Of a DNA stretch of 36,354 nt, positions 18,850 to 26,423 are shown one piece after another. The notes beneath the pieces are model-generated. The model saw only the letters and a program-made list of their open reading frames with translations, did not search any database and was not told the origin of the DNA. The number at the start of each line of letters is the position of its first letter. The stretch's first letter is position 1. The stretch comes from Mycobacterium sp. (lineage in GTDB: Bacteria > Actinomycetota > Actinomycetes > Mycobacteriales > Mycobacteriaceae), in assembly GCA_020438845.1 (NCBI GenBank), contig JAGQTV010000041.1, positions 1 through 36,354 of the forward strand, in the 5' to 3' direction. Position numbers and translations under genes: made by a program.

Positions 18850-18856
18850 GCTGAAC

Positions 18857-19489
18857 GTGACTGAGGCGACCAACAGGCTGGAGCGTCGGAAACAGCGGAC
18901 CCGGTCGGCCTTGATCAAAGCGGCACAGGAATTGATCGCCGAAGGCCGGGTGAACGTCCCGGTCCTGGAGATCACTCAGCGTGCCGACGTCGGAATGGGC
19001 TCGTTCTACAACCACTTCGACACCAAGGAGCAGTTGTTCGAAGCTGCGGTCTCCGAGGTGCTCGATGCCTATGGAGCACTTCTCGACGCTCTCACCGCGG
19101 ACATGGCCGACCCGGCTGAGATCTTTGCGGCCAGTTTTCGTCTGACCGGCCGGTTCTTCCGGCTCCATCCCGCGGAAAGTCGCATTCTGCTGGCGAATTG
19201 GAGTGCACTGGTTGGCTCTGACCACGGCTTGGCGCCCCGTGCGCTGCGTGACATCAAGGCGGCCACGGCGGCCGGCCGGTTCGATGTGCAGGACCCCGAG
19301 TTGGCGGTAGCGGTCACCGCCGGTGTCCTGCTGGGTATGGGAACGCTGTTGCAGCGCAATCCGGAACGCGACAGCGGGGCGACGGCCGATGCCGTGACCG
19401 AGGATCTGCTCCGAATGTTCGGTATGACGCCTAAAGGGGCTCGTGCGGTGTGCAGCCGCCAGCTTCCCGAGGTTGATTTTCACGAGTAG
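18857..19489 (+). CDS. TetR-family transcriptional regulator
   Basis: A 210-residue repressor. Residues 10-57 form the TetR DNA-binding domain (RRKQRTRSALIKAAQELIAEG, read in two parts, then ITQRADVGMGSFYNHFDTKEQLF with the helix-turn-helix). The remaining helical domain should bind an effector and dimerise. The start is GTG at 18857 with a leaderless -10. The gene is divergent from the monooxygenase and convergent, with a 10-nt overlap, with the FAH-family hydrolase gene. Two matching palindromes in this locus are its likely operators, so the probable ligand is an aromatic pathway substrate or its CoA/ring-cleavage product. Confidence 0.9.
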   Translation: MTEATNRLERRKQRTRSALIKAAQELIAEGRVNVPVLEITQRADVGMGSFYNHFDTKEQLFEAAVSEVLDAYGALLDALTADMADPAEIFAASFRLTGRFFRLHPAESRILLANWSALVGSDHGLAPRALRDIKAATAAGRFDVQDPELAVAVTAGVLLGMGTLLQRNPERDSGATADAVTEDLLRMFGMTPKGARAVCSRQLPEVDFHE

Positions 19490-20412
19490 CGCACCCGCAT
19501 GCGTTGGGTGCCCAGGTCGATCGCGCCGTCGTCGGTCCTTATCGACGCTTCGACTTCATCACCGTCGTGCAGGTATTTCGGGTTCGCGGCTTGGCTGGCG
19601 AAGAACGCCTTCCACTTGACCGCCGTCGGCAGGAGGCGCGAGATCATCTCCACCGGTTTCGGCGGGGCGCTCAGCGCGGTCCCGACGGGGGTGCCGGTGA
19701 GGATGAGGTCTCCGGCGGCCAGGTCCTGAAACCGGCTCAGCGACTGCAGCGCTTTCAATGGCTGGTAGAGCATGTCGCCTTCGACGACGGCGTTCTGCCG
19801 TTCCTCGCCGTTCACGCTCAACCGCAGGCGCAGTTCGCCGAAGCGCGCGAGTTCCTCGTCGTCGAGCAGAACCAGATCCGGCCCGACCGGGGTGAACGTC
19901 GGATAGGACTTCGCTTCGTAGAACTGCGTCTGCGGGAGCTGAATGTCGCGTGCGGAGACATCGTTGGTGACCACCAACCCGGCGATGTAGCCGTTCACTT
20001 CGGAAACCATTGTGCCGACGGCAATGTCGCGACCGACCACCAGACCGATCTCCACTTCGTAGTCGAGGAATCGGACGTGGGGGGGTTTGACGATCGAGTG
20101 CGACGGCCCGCTGATCGAGGCCGAGGATTTCCGGAAGAACGTCAGCGGAACGGACTTCGGGTCCATGCCCGCGTCCTTGACGTGCGAGGCGAAGTTGGTC
20201 ATCTGCGCAACCACGCGGCACGGTGTTGTAACAGGGGAGAGCAGTTCCAGGCCGTCGATTGCGACGACGTTCGCTGAACCGCGCGCCGCCTCGACGGCGG
20301 ACCGATCGGCCAGCAACTCGGCGGTTGTTCGAGCCGTCGTGTCGATCTGCGTGGCACCCGCGGGTGTGCGCACCCACCAGTTTTCGGCGGTCCGGAGGAC
20401 GGAGACACTCAT
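19480..20412 (-). CDS. Fumarylacetoacetate-hydrolase-family protein
   Basis: A metal-dependent FAH-fold enzyme of 310 residues, cytosolic. The family acts on beta-diketo or enol acids, as hydrolase, hydratase or decarboxylase. Seen here are NFASHVKDAG with H77, the metal ligands E119 and E121 in FLDYEVEIGLVVG, and D151 in VTNDVSARD, followed by GDLILTGTPVG. The N-terminal 60 residues form a small preceding domain. Start ATG 20412 overlaps the stop of the dioxygenase gene by 4 nt (ATGA); the open frame to 20589 is only overlap. With an extradiol dioxygenase next to it, a hydratase or hydrolase step on a ring-cleavage product is likely. Its stop overlaps the TetR gene end. Confidence 0.86.
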   Translation of the reverse strand: MSVSVLRTAENWWVRTPAGATQIDTTARTTAELLADRSAVEAARGSANVVAIDGLELLSPVTTPCRVVAQMTNFASHVKDAGMDPKSVPLTFFRKSSASISGPSHSIVKPPHVRFLDYEVEIGLVVGRDIAVGTMVSEVNGYIAGLVVTNDVSARDIQLPQTQFYEAKSYPTFTPVGPDLVLLDDEELARFGELRLRLSVNGEERQNAVVEGDMLYQPLKALQSLSRFQDLAAGDLILTGTPVGTALSAPPKPVEMISRLLPTAVKWKAFFASQAANPKYLHDGDEVEASIRTDDGAIDLGTQRMRVRYS

Positions 20413-21563
20413 GTGGCGGCAACTTTCAGCAGGCCGATCATGCGGCGGATATCGAACTCGTTGTCCTGCCGCAACGCAGTGAGCATGGCGGCAAGTTCGT
20501 GGCGGGCGGTGCGGGCGGTGACTCCGAGGAAGTCTTTGGTGACCGGTGGACCCCACTGGGCCAGCCCCGAGGCGGTGAACGGGGCCCATCCGGGCTCCAG
20601 CGTGTTGTCGAACATGTCCCCGTCGGCGAAGTGTTCGACCAGGAAGCCATCAGGATCACGCCAATAGTCGAAGATCTGGCTGCCCTGAATGTGGCGTCCG
20701 ACGCCCCAGGATCGGATATAGCCTCGTGTCCTGAGGTATTCGCCGCCGGCGGCCAGTGCGTCCAGGTCGCAGACCTGGTATGCGGAGTGGACGTAGCGAT
20801 TGGCCGGCCCCAGTGTCAGGGCCAGGGTGTGATGGTCGGACGGGGTTGACCCGCGGTCGCAGCGGATGAAGCTCATGGTCGGCCCGCGATCCCGTTGGCC
20901 CGCGAAGTAGAGGAAGTCGCTGACGATCAGGCCGAGGTGCTCGAGATACCAGTTCAGCGTCCGGATGTAGGAGGTGGACTGGATCACCACATGGCCGAGG
21001 CGCTGGACAAGGGCAGGGGCGCGCAGCGGCCGTTGGGTGGCATTGGACCGACGCAGAGTGTGGCCGAAGTTGTAGACGTGCGGTTCCTGGCTGGGGAGAG
21101 TGGGCAATTCATGGTTTCCCGCAACGACTTTCACCAGGATGCCGCTGGGATCCCTCAGTTGGACCGCCATGCCGCCGATCGACTCCGGCAGCGGTCTGGC
21201 GGTAGCGCGCGTCCTGTCGGCCAAGCGCAGCAGGTCGATCTCGTCGGCCGCTGCGAACGCCATCCCCTGGAACCGGCTTTGGCAACCCCGGCGGATCACC
21301 ACACACGGAGTCCCGGCATCGGTACCACGTAGCAGCAGTTCGCTGGGAGTCCGAGACGCCGTGTGCAGTCCGAAGGCCTCCGCGAAGGCCGCCGCCTTCT
21401 CAAGGTCGGGCTTCTCGAACTCCAGCCAGGCGAGGTCATGGACCTTGATCATCGGGTCCCGCGACCGGCCGGGATGTTCACCGGGCCGGGCACCGTGTTC
21501 GCTGTGCAGATCCAGGTGCGGGTCCCTGTTCAGGCCCCTCTGCAAACCGGATTTTCCGCTCAT
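20409..21563 (-). CDS. Type I extradiol ring-cleavage dioxygenase (VOC fold)
   Basis: Probably opens a catecholic ring meta to the hydroxyls with Fe(II) and O2. The 384-residue protein has two VOC modules: residues 39-150 (HDLAWLEFEKPDLEKAAAF) and 185-325. Likely metal ligands are H191 (RLGHVVIQS), H259 (RYVHSAYQV) and E310 (DGFLVEHFADGD), in the catalytic second module. ATG at 21563 is fixed by AGGAG about 7 nt upstream, so a polar, His-rich 37-residue extension precedes the usual start MIKVHDLAW (ATG at 21452). It overlaps the hydrolase gene by 4 nt. A second copy of the TetR operator lies 14 bp upstream of the start. Substrate unknown. Confidence 0.87.
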   Translation of the reverse strand: MSGKSGLQRGLNRDPHLDLHSEHGARPGEHPGRSRDPMIKVHDLAWLEFEKPDLEKAAAFAEAFGLHTASRTPSELLLRGTDAGTPCVVIRRGCQSRFQGMAFAAADEIDLLRLADRTRATARPLPESIGGMAVQLRDPSGILVKVVAGNHELPTLPSQEPHVYNFGHTLRRSNATQRPLRAPALVQRLGHVVIQSTSYIRTLNWYLEHLGLIVSDFLYFAGQRDRGPTMSFIRCDRGSTPSDHHTLALTLGPANRYVHSAYQVCDLDALAAGGEYLRTRGYIRSWGVGRHIQGSQIFDYWRDPDGFLVEHFADGDMFDNTLEPGWAPFTASGLAQWGPPVTKDFLGVTARTARHELAAMLTALRQDNEFDIRRMIGLLKVAAT

Positions 21564-21709
21564 GTCAATCTCCTAACTGACGAAATCGTCACATACGATG
21601 GATCCCTCAGTCAAGTGACAGTTTTGACGCGCGGCATTCGGCACCGATCGTCGGTGACGGGCAGTAACGTCTCCCGGAACCGGCGAACTTGCGAGGCGGG
21701 AGCAGAAGC
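21564..21709. other. Divergent regulatory region between dioxygenase and binding-protein genes
   Basis: This 146-bp gap contains the AGGAG ribosome site for the dioxygenase, operator 2, a minus-strand TTGACT at 21609-21614 that may be a -35, and a GGGAG ribosome site before GTG 21710. A TTGACG at 21624-21629 on the plus strand lacks a well-spaced -10. Confidence 0.5.
21578..21591. promoter_or_regulatory. TetR-type operator 2, TGACGAAATCGTCA
   Basis: A 6-bp inverted repeat (TGACGA/TCGTCA) with an AA centre, 14 bp upstream of the dioxygenase start. It differs by one central base from operator 1 at 18821. Placed downstream of a candidate -35 it would block transcription of the dioxygenase-hydrolase pair and possibly the binding-protein gene. 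Confidence 0.72.
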
Positions 21710-22933
21710 GTGGCAGAGCATCCGAAGACGCGGCAAACGAGGCGAATCGCAGTCGCGGCGGCGGTTCTGATGGTCACGGCCGGCGCCGGTTGTGCGCGGC
21801 AGGACAATTCCGCGTCGGACGCCGAACCGAACGGGCTCAAGATCGTTGCCCAAATGCCGATCGGCCAGGACGGAAAGGAGGTCAAACTCGACGCTGTCGG
21901 GACGCCGGCCACCGCGGCTGGGGACGGAACGGCCAGCTGCCCTCAGGTCGCCATCGCGATGGCCGGACCATTGACCGGTCCGGATGCGCCGTTCGGCCAC
22001 AACGTCGAGAATGGGGCACAACTGGCCGTCGAACAGCACAACGCCGCCAACCCGGGCTGCGACGTCAAATTGGTGACCTTCGACACCGAGGGCGATCCCC
22101 AGAAAGCGACGCAAGTCGCCCCCGAGATCATCAATAACCCGATGATCATCGGCCTGGTCGGCCCGACGTGGTCGGGAGAGACGAAGGCGACGGGTGCGAT
22201 TTTCGATCAGGCCGGGCTGGTGGCGATAACACCGTCGGCCACCAATGTCGCTCTTTCGGAACGGGGGTGGAAGACCTTCTTCCGCGGGCTCTCCAGTGAT
22301 GGGGTACAGGGACCGTCGCTGGGCAATTACCTGAAGAACACGCTGGGCGTGAAGAAAGTATGCGTCGTGGACTACAGCACCGATGCCGGTGCAGGTCAAG
22401 CGAAGATGGTTGCCTCTGCTCTGGGCCCGCTGGTCGAAAACGGGTGCACCATCTCGATCAAGCAGGGGGACAAGGACTTCTCCGCCGTCGTCACCCAGAT
22501 CATGGACAAGTCTCCCGACGCGGTGGTGTACGCGGCCTACTACACAGAGGGAGCGTTGCTCCTGGACCAACTCCGCCAAGCTGGCTTCACCGGTGTCTTC
22601 GCCGGCCCCGACGGCCTGAAGGATCCGCAGTTCGTCAAAGCCGCCGGGCAGGCCGCCAAGGACGCGGTGCTGTCCTGCCCCTGCGGCCCGGCGACCGGAA
22701 GGTTCGTCGAGGAGTACACCGGAAGGTTCGGACAGCCGCCCGGAACGTACAGCGTCGAGGCCTACGACGCGGCGACCATCCTGCTGAAGGGCATCGATTC
22801 GGGGGCGGACAGTCGGACGGCCCTCCTGGAGTTCGTCCGGGGCTACGACGGTCAGGGGCTTGCACGCAACTACCACTGGACCGATACCGGCGAACTGACC
22901 TCAAACCAGATCTGGATCTACAAGGTTCAATAG
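21710..22933 (+). CDS. Liv-type (Peripla_BP_6) ABC substrate-binding lipoprotein
   Basis: An extracytoplasmic solute-binding protein of 407 residues. The N-terminus TRRIAVAAAVLMVTAGAGC is a lipoprotein signal with lipobox Cys at residue 28. Family segments are AIAMAGPLTGPDAPFGHN, GAQLAVEQHNAANPG, DTEGDPQKATQVAPEIINN and VGPTWSGETKA. The family binds branched-chain amino acids, amides or aromatic acids. GTG at 21710 is preferred because GGGAG lies about 8 nt before it; the open frame starts at 21689. No permease or ATPase genes accompany it. Its position beside the aromatic genes, sharing the operator-containing gap, suggests uptake or sensing of the pathway substrate. Confidence 0.87.
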   Translation: MAEHPKTRQTRRIAVAAAVLMVTAGAGCARQDNSASDAEPNGLKIVAQMPIGQDGKEVKLDAVGTPATAAGDGTASCPQVAIAMAGPLTGPDAPFGHNVENGAQLAVEQHNAANPGCDVKLVTFDTEGDPQKATQVAPEIINNPMIIGLVGPTWSGETKATGAIFDQAGLVAITPSATNVALSERGWKTFFRGLSSDGVQGPSLGNYLKNTLGVKKVCVVDYSTDAGAGQAKMVASALGPLVENGCTISIKQGDKDFSAVVTQIMDKSPDAVVYAAYYTEGALLLDQLRQAGFTGVFAGPDGLKDPQFVKAAGQAAKDAVLSCPCGPATGRFVEEYTGRFGQPPGTYSVEAYDAATILLKGIDSGADSRTALLEFVRGYDGQGLARNYHWTDTGELTSNQIWIYKVQ

Positions 22934-22947
22934 CGGGCGGCCGCAGG

Positions 22948-24705
22948 TCAGCCCGGATGGTGCCCGGACCGCCGCGAGGCGTACGGCCACGGCTTGTTGC
23001 GCTCCGGTACCGAGGCAGTGCGGACCTCCTTCAGGAGCATCCGCAGGCGCTGGCGCAGTTCGTGCAGCGCCGGATCCGTCCAGCGATTGTCGACCTCGAT
23101 CGGGTCGTCGGTGAGGTCGTAGAGCTCCCACTGGTCATCCAGTGGGCTGGTCCGGTAAACGTCGCCACCGAGGCCGTTGGCCGCTAGGTGGCGCACCCCG
23201 GGTTCGGTCCACGTCGAGGGGTCATCGAAGCTGCGCACCAATTTCCACAGGTGGCCGTCGATCGCGACCACCAGACCCTCGAAGTTCGCCGCGGTGTGTG
23301 CCGGGATTTGGATGCGCAGCGGTGCAGGGGGACTGGTGGTCTGCTTGAGCATGCGCCCCAGACCAGAAGCCCCGGAGTCACCCTCGAGCATGTTGTCCCG
23401 GGTCAGCAGGTAGACCGGCCGGTCCTCGTCGGCGGGGGCTCCGTCGACCACGGGCATCAGGTTGCGCCCGGGCAACGGGTGGACCTCGCTGAACGATCGG
23501 CGCAACGTCGCGGCAGCGGCGTCGACGTCGACCCCCGCTGCCCCGAGCAGGGTGGGCACCAGATCGACGTGCGACGTCGGGGCGGTGACGGTTCGGGTTT
23601 GGTTGGCCTGCTTGCCGATCCGGGCGATGGTGAACGGCACCCGCGTGGCCTCGTCGTAGAGGTTGAACCACTTCTGGTGCAGCCCGCCGTGCGCGCCGAG
23701 CAAGTCGCCGTGGTCGGCGGTGCGCACCAACACCGCATTCTCCGAGCCGCCGTCGGTGACCGCCCGGCGTACCCGGTCGATCGGAGCGTCGACCTCGGCG
23801 TGCAGTCGGTAGTACAGATCGCGATAGCGCTGGGCGAAGCGGTCGTAGACCGTTTGGATCGCGGGGGCGGGCCCGTAACCGGAGTAGTAGGCCTCGCGGA
23901 AGGCGATCTGCGCGGCAGGCTTGTCGCGCAGATCCTCATCGGCGGTGGGAGCTGCCGGCACGTGTGGTGGATCGAGGTGTGACGGCTTGAGTGGGCTGCG
24001 CAGCGCCCACGTCGGAAAGAGCACGATGTCGTGCGGGTTGACGAAGCTGGCCACCAAAAGGAAGGGCCGCAACGCATCCGCATCCCCGGCGCGGCGACGG
24101 GCGTAGCGGTCCTCCAGCCAGGCCAGAACCCGGTCGGCGATCAGCGGATCGCGGCGAAGACCGCAGTTGGCCATTCCCGCCCCGTGCGGCTCGGGGCCCA
24201 CCCACCCGGAGAAGCCGTACGGCGCCAGCGGGTCGGCATCGAGATAGCGCTGGACCGCGGCCGCGTCGACGACACCGTGGTCGTCGTTGGTGGCCAGAGT
24301 GTGCCCGGAGGCATCGTGAAGATCGGCGTGCGAGATGTGCCACTTGCCGTCGTAGTGCGTGTCGTAACCGGCGGCACGGAACCAGTTGCCCAGCGTCGGC
24401 ACCTCGCCCGGCCGCAGCCAGCGCATCCGGGAGTCGTCGGCGACCTTGCCGATACCGTCGGTCTGGGTGACCCCGTGCAGGTCGGGGTACTGACCGGTGA
24501 ACATCGTCGGCCGGCTCGGCACGCAGGCCAGCGAGCCGGTGTAGTGCCGGGTGAACGTCACTCCGTGTTCGTCGAACCAGCGTTGACCGGGCAAAACCCT
24601 TCTACGCCAGGCGAGTACATCGTCAGCCTCGTAGGGCGGGATGGCACGCTCCTCGTCGGTCATCAGGATGACGATGTCGGGGCGCCCGGAAGTCTGTTCG
24701 ATCAC
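22948..24705 (-). CDS. Type I sulfatase (formylglycine-dependent, CxPSR)
   Basis: Hydrolyses a sulfate ester. The 585-residue protein starts VIEQTSGRPDIVILMTDEE, with D17 and E18 in the usual metal site (most sulfatases have D-D). The maturation motif CVPSRPTMFTG gives C61 as the residue converted to formylglycine. GKWHISH and RTADHGDLLGAHG contain further catalytic and metal residues, and the C-terminus has the typical WELYDLTDDPIE. There is no signal peptide, so it is probably cytosolic. GTG at 24705 overlaps the SRPBCC stop by 4 nt (GTGA) and follows GGAGGG; the frame is open further to 24876. Convergent with the binding-protein gene. Substrate unknown; an aryl or alkyl sulfate is plausible. 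Confidence 0.88.
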   Translation of the reverse strand: MIEQTSGRPDIVILMTDEERAIPPYEADDVLAWRRRVLPGQRWFDEHGVTFTRHYTGSLACVPSRPTMFTGQYPDLHGVTQTDGIGKVADDSRMRWLRPGEVPTLGNWFRAAGYDTHYDGKWHISHADLHDASGHTLATNDDHGVVDAAAVQRYLDADPLAPYGFSGWVGPEPHGAGMANCGLRRDPLIADRVLAWLEDRYARRRAGDADALRPFLLVASFVNPHDIVLFPTWALRSPLKPSHLDPPHVPAAPTADEDLRDKPAAQIAFREAYYSGYGPAPAIQTVYDRFAQRYRDLYYRLHAEVDAPIDRVRRAVTDGGSENAVLVRTADHGDLLGAHGGLHQKWFNLYDEATRVPFTIARIGKQANQTRTVTAPTSHVDLVPTLLGAAGVDVDAAAATLRRSFSEVHPLPGRNLMPVVDGAPADEDRPVYLLTRDNMLEGDSGASGLGRMLKQTTSPPAPLRIQIPAHTAANFEGLVVAIDGHLWKLVRSFDDPSTWTEPGVRHLAANGLGGDVYRTSPLDDQWELYDLTDDPIEVDNRWTDPALHELRQRLRMLLKEVRTASVPERNKPWPYASRRSGHHPG

Positions 24706-25157
24706 AGCTGTCCCTCCACTTGTGCTTTCAATCCGTCGAGCATCACGTCGGACTGCCTGGCCAGCATCCGGCACACCGCACGTTCGGCCAGGTGCGCCAA
24801 CGGATTGGTGCCTATCTCGACAACGCTGGTCAGCGTTACGGTGGTAAGGCCGCTGGCCGAAGGGCTCAGCGTCCAACGGTTGGACACCCGCCGCAGCCGA
24901 CGGGGCAGGCCTTCGATGTCGTAGGCCAAAGCCGTCAGCGGGGAGAACTCGGTGATGCGCTCGACCAGGGTGTCGCGTCCGACCTGCACCCGCCGCGTCG
25001 CGCCGACCGGTCCGTCGCCGTGCTCAAGAAGGCAGGAATGGTCAACGTTCGGCGCCCAGGTCGCGAGCGATCCGAAGTCGGCCAGCTGGGCCCAGACTGT
25101 CTGCGGTTCGCCAGCTATGCTGCACGTCCGGCTGATGGCGGCCACGTCTGCATTCAA
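24702..25157 (-). CDS. SRPBCC-family (polyketide cyclase/START-like) protein
   Basis: A small hydrophobic-ligand-binding fold of 151 residues. The SRPBCC pattern is visible: SRTCSIAGEPQTVWAQLADFG and LATWAPNVDHSCLL (N-terminal strand, two helices), GDGPVGATRRVQVG, then a long C-terminal helix PLAHLAERAVCRMLARQSD. The start is TTG at 25157, 2 nt after the polymerase stop and preceded by GGGGAAG; GTG at 25145 is a possible alternative. It overlaps the sulfatase gene by 4 nt. Such proteins bind or alter lipids and aromatics, but no specific activity can be assigned. Its tight link to a sulfatase suggests that both act on the same kind of compound. Confidence 0.8.
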   Translation of the reverse strand: MNADVAAISRTCSIAGEPQTVWAQLADFGSLATWAPNVDHSCLLEHGDGPVGATRRVQVGRDTLVERITEFSPLTALAYDIEGLPRRLRRVSNRWTLSPSASGLTTVTLTSVVEIGTNPLAHLAERAVCRMLARQSDVMLDGLKAQVEGQL

Positions 25158-25159
25158 CC

Positions 25160-26383
25160 CTATTTCTTCCCCTGGCGACTGTTCTGCCAGGGGCTGTAGT
25201 CCGCGATCAGTTTCTCCTGAGGTGGTCGCTGGGCGGCGGGCACATGCTCAAGGTTGATCCGGATCCGGTACCAGACCGAACTCGGCCCGCGCATCGCGTC
25301 GATGAGGACGTCCGCAGGTTCGAGAGCCGTGGCCGCATCAGGGTGGCGGGAACGCCACACCTCCAGTGCGGCCAACGCCTCGCCGCGCGTCTTGGTGCGC
25401 GCGACTTCGATCAGCGGCTTGCTCGTGGCGGCTCGCTCAGCCGGGCCGAGGTTCTCGGCGAGCGCCAGCAGCCCGTCCAATGACCCGACCGACTCATCCA
25501 TGGCGGCCCACGGGTCGCCCCGCTGTGCGAACCGGGCCCCAACGGTGTCGACCGTGAACCAGTCCGGACGACACCCCGCGACCTCCTCCCAGTCCAGCGG
25601 CGTAGACACCCTGGCGTCGGGAACGGCGCGCACCGAATACGCCGAAGCGACGGTGCGGTCCTTGGCGTTCTGGTTGAAGTCGACGAAGACCCCGTGGCGT
25701 TCTTCCTTCCACCACCGGCTGGTCGCCAGTTCTGGGGCGCGGCGTTCGACCTCCCTGGCCACCGCCTGCGCGGCCGTGCGTACCGCGGCGAACGGCCACT
25801 GAGGCGCGATGCGGGCATAGACGTGAAAACCCTTGGAGCCGGAAGTCTTCGGCCAGGGCGTCAGCCCATGGTCGACGAGCACCTCTCGAACCACGGCCGC
25901 CACGTCGAGAATCTGCTCCCAAGGAACCCCGGGGAGCGGATCGAGGTCGATGCGCAACTCGTCGGGATGCTCGAGATCGTCGGCCCGCACGGCGTGCGGG
26001 TTGAAGTCGACGCAGCCCAGATTGACTGCCCAGGCCAGCCCCGCGGCATCGTGGATGACCGCCTCCCGGGCCGAAGTTCCTGATGCGTAACGCAATTCGG
26101 CGACGTCGACCCAGTCCGGGCGCTTCTCCGGTGCTCGTTTCTGGAAGACGGCTTCTTCCGGCTGTTCGCTGGTGCCGATGCCCTTGACGAAACGCTTGAG
26201 AATCATCGGGCGGTCAGCGGCACCGCGCAGCGCCCCGTCGGAAACCGAAAGGTAGTAGTTGACAAGGTCGATTTTGGTGATGGCCGACCGAGCGCTGGTG
26301 GCGGGAAACACCACCTTGTCCGGGTGGGTGATGGTGACCGGGCGGCCGGCAACTTCCAGCATCCCGGCGGCCGATCGCACCAT
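25160..26383 (-). CDS. LigD-type primase-polymerase (archaeo-eukaryotic primase fold), PolD2/Rv0269c-like
   Basis: A stand-alone homologue of the polymerase domain of LigD; such enzymes add nucleotides, often ribonucleotides, in repair. The 407 residues include PVTITHPDKVVFP, LGCVDFNPHAVRADD, the metal-binding ELRIDLDPLPG with its DxD, SGSKGFHVYARI, and the third acidic site in FVDFNQNAKDRTVASAYSVR. A further 100 or so residues follow the catalytic core. No ligase or phosphoesterase domain is present. ATG at 26383 is picked by a TACGCT hexamer 7 nt upstream (leaderless). It corresponds to M. tuberculosis Rv0269c (recalled as PolD2). Downstream SRPBCC and sulfatase genes begin within 2 nt, an odd companion set. 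Confidence 0.87.
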   Translation of the reverse strand: MVRSAAGMLEVAGRPVTITHPDKVVFPATSARSAITKIDLVNYYLSVSDGALRGAADRPMILKRFVKGIGTSEQPEEAVFQKRAPEKRPDWVDVAELRYASGTSAREAVIHDAAGLAWAVNLGCVDFNPHAVRADDLEHPDELRIDLDPLPGVPWEQILDVAAVVREVLVDHGLTPWPKTSGSKGFHVYARIAPQWPFAAVRTAAQAVAREVERRAPELATSRWWKEERHGVFVDFNQNAKDRTVASAYSVRAVPDARVSTPLDWEEVAGCRPDWFTVDTVGARFAQRGDPWAAMDESVGSLDGLLALAENLGPAERAATSKPLIEVARTKTRGEALAALEVWRSRHPDAATALEPADVLIDAMRGPSSVWYRIRINLEHVPAAQRPPQEKLIADYSPWQNSRQGKK

Positions 26384-26390
26384 ATTCGCC

Positions 26391-26396
26391 AGCGTA
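26391..26396 (-). promoter_or_regulatory. Leaderless -10 TACGCT for the LigD-type polymerase gene
   Basis: On the minus strand TACGCT is followed by exactly 7 nt and ATG at 26383. Its mirror copy lies at 26411-26416 facing the opposite way, so each -35 must overlap the other promoter. Confidence 0.6.
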
Positions 26397-26410
26397 ACCA
26401 GCAGTCGTCC

Positions 26411-26416
26411 TACGCT
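26411..26416 (+). promoter_or_regulatory. Leaderless -10 TACGCT for fadD2
   Basis: TACGCT is followed by exactly 7 nt (GGACTTC) and ATG at 26424, the same hexamer and spacing as the divergent polymerase promoter 14 nt away. Confidence 0.6.
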
Positions 26417-26423
26417 GGACTTC

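Noticed and set aside
21609-21629. TTGACG/TTGACT as a divergent promoter pair
   Set aside because: No well-spaced -10 on the plus strand and a 13-bp spacer on the minus strand; mentioned only as possibilities.
22933-22948. GC palindrome (GCGGCCGC) between convergent stops as a terminator
   Set aside because: Too short to form a useful hairpin and no T run follows.
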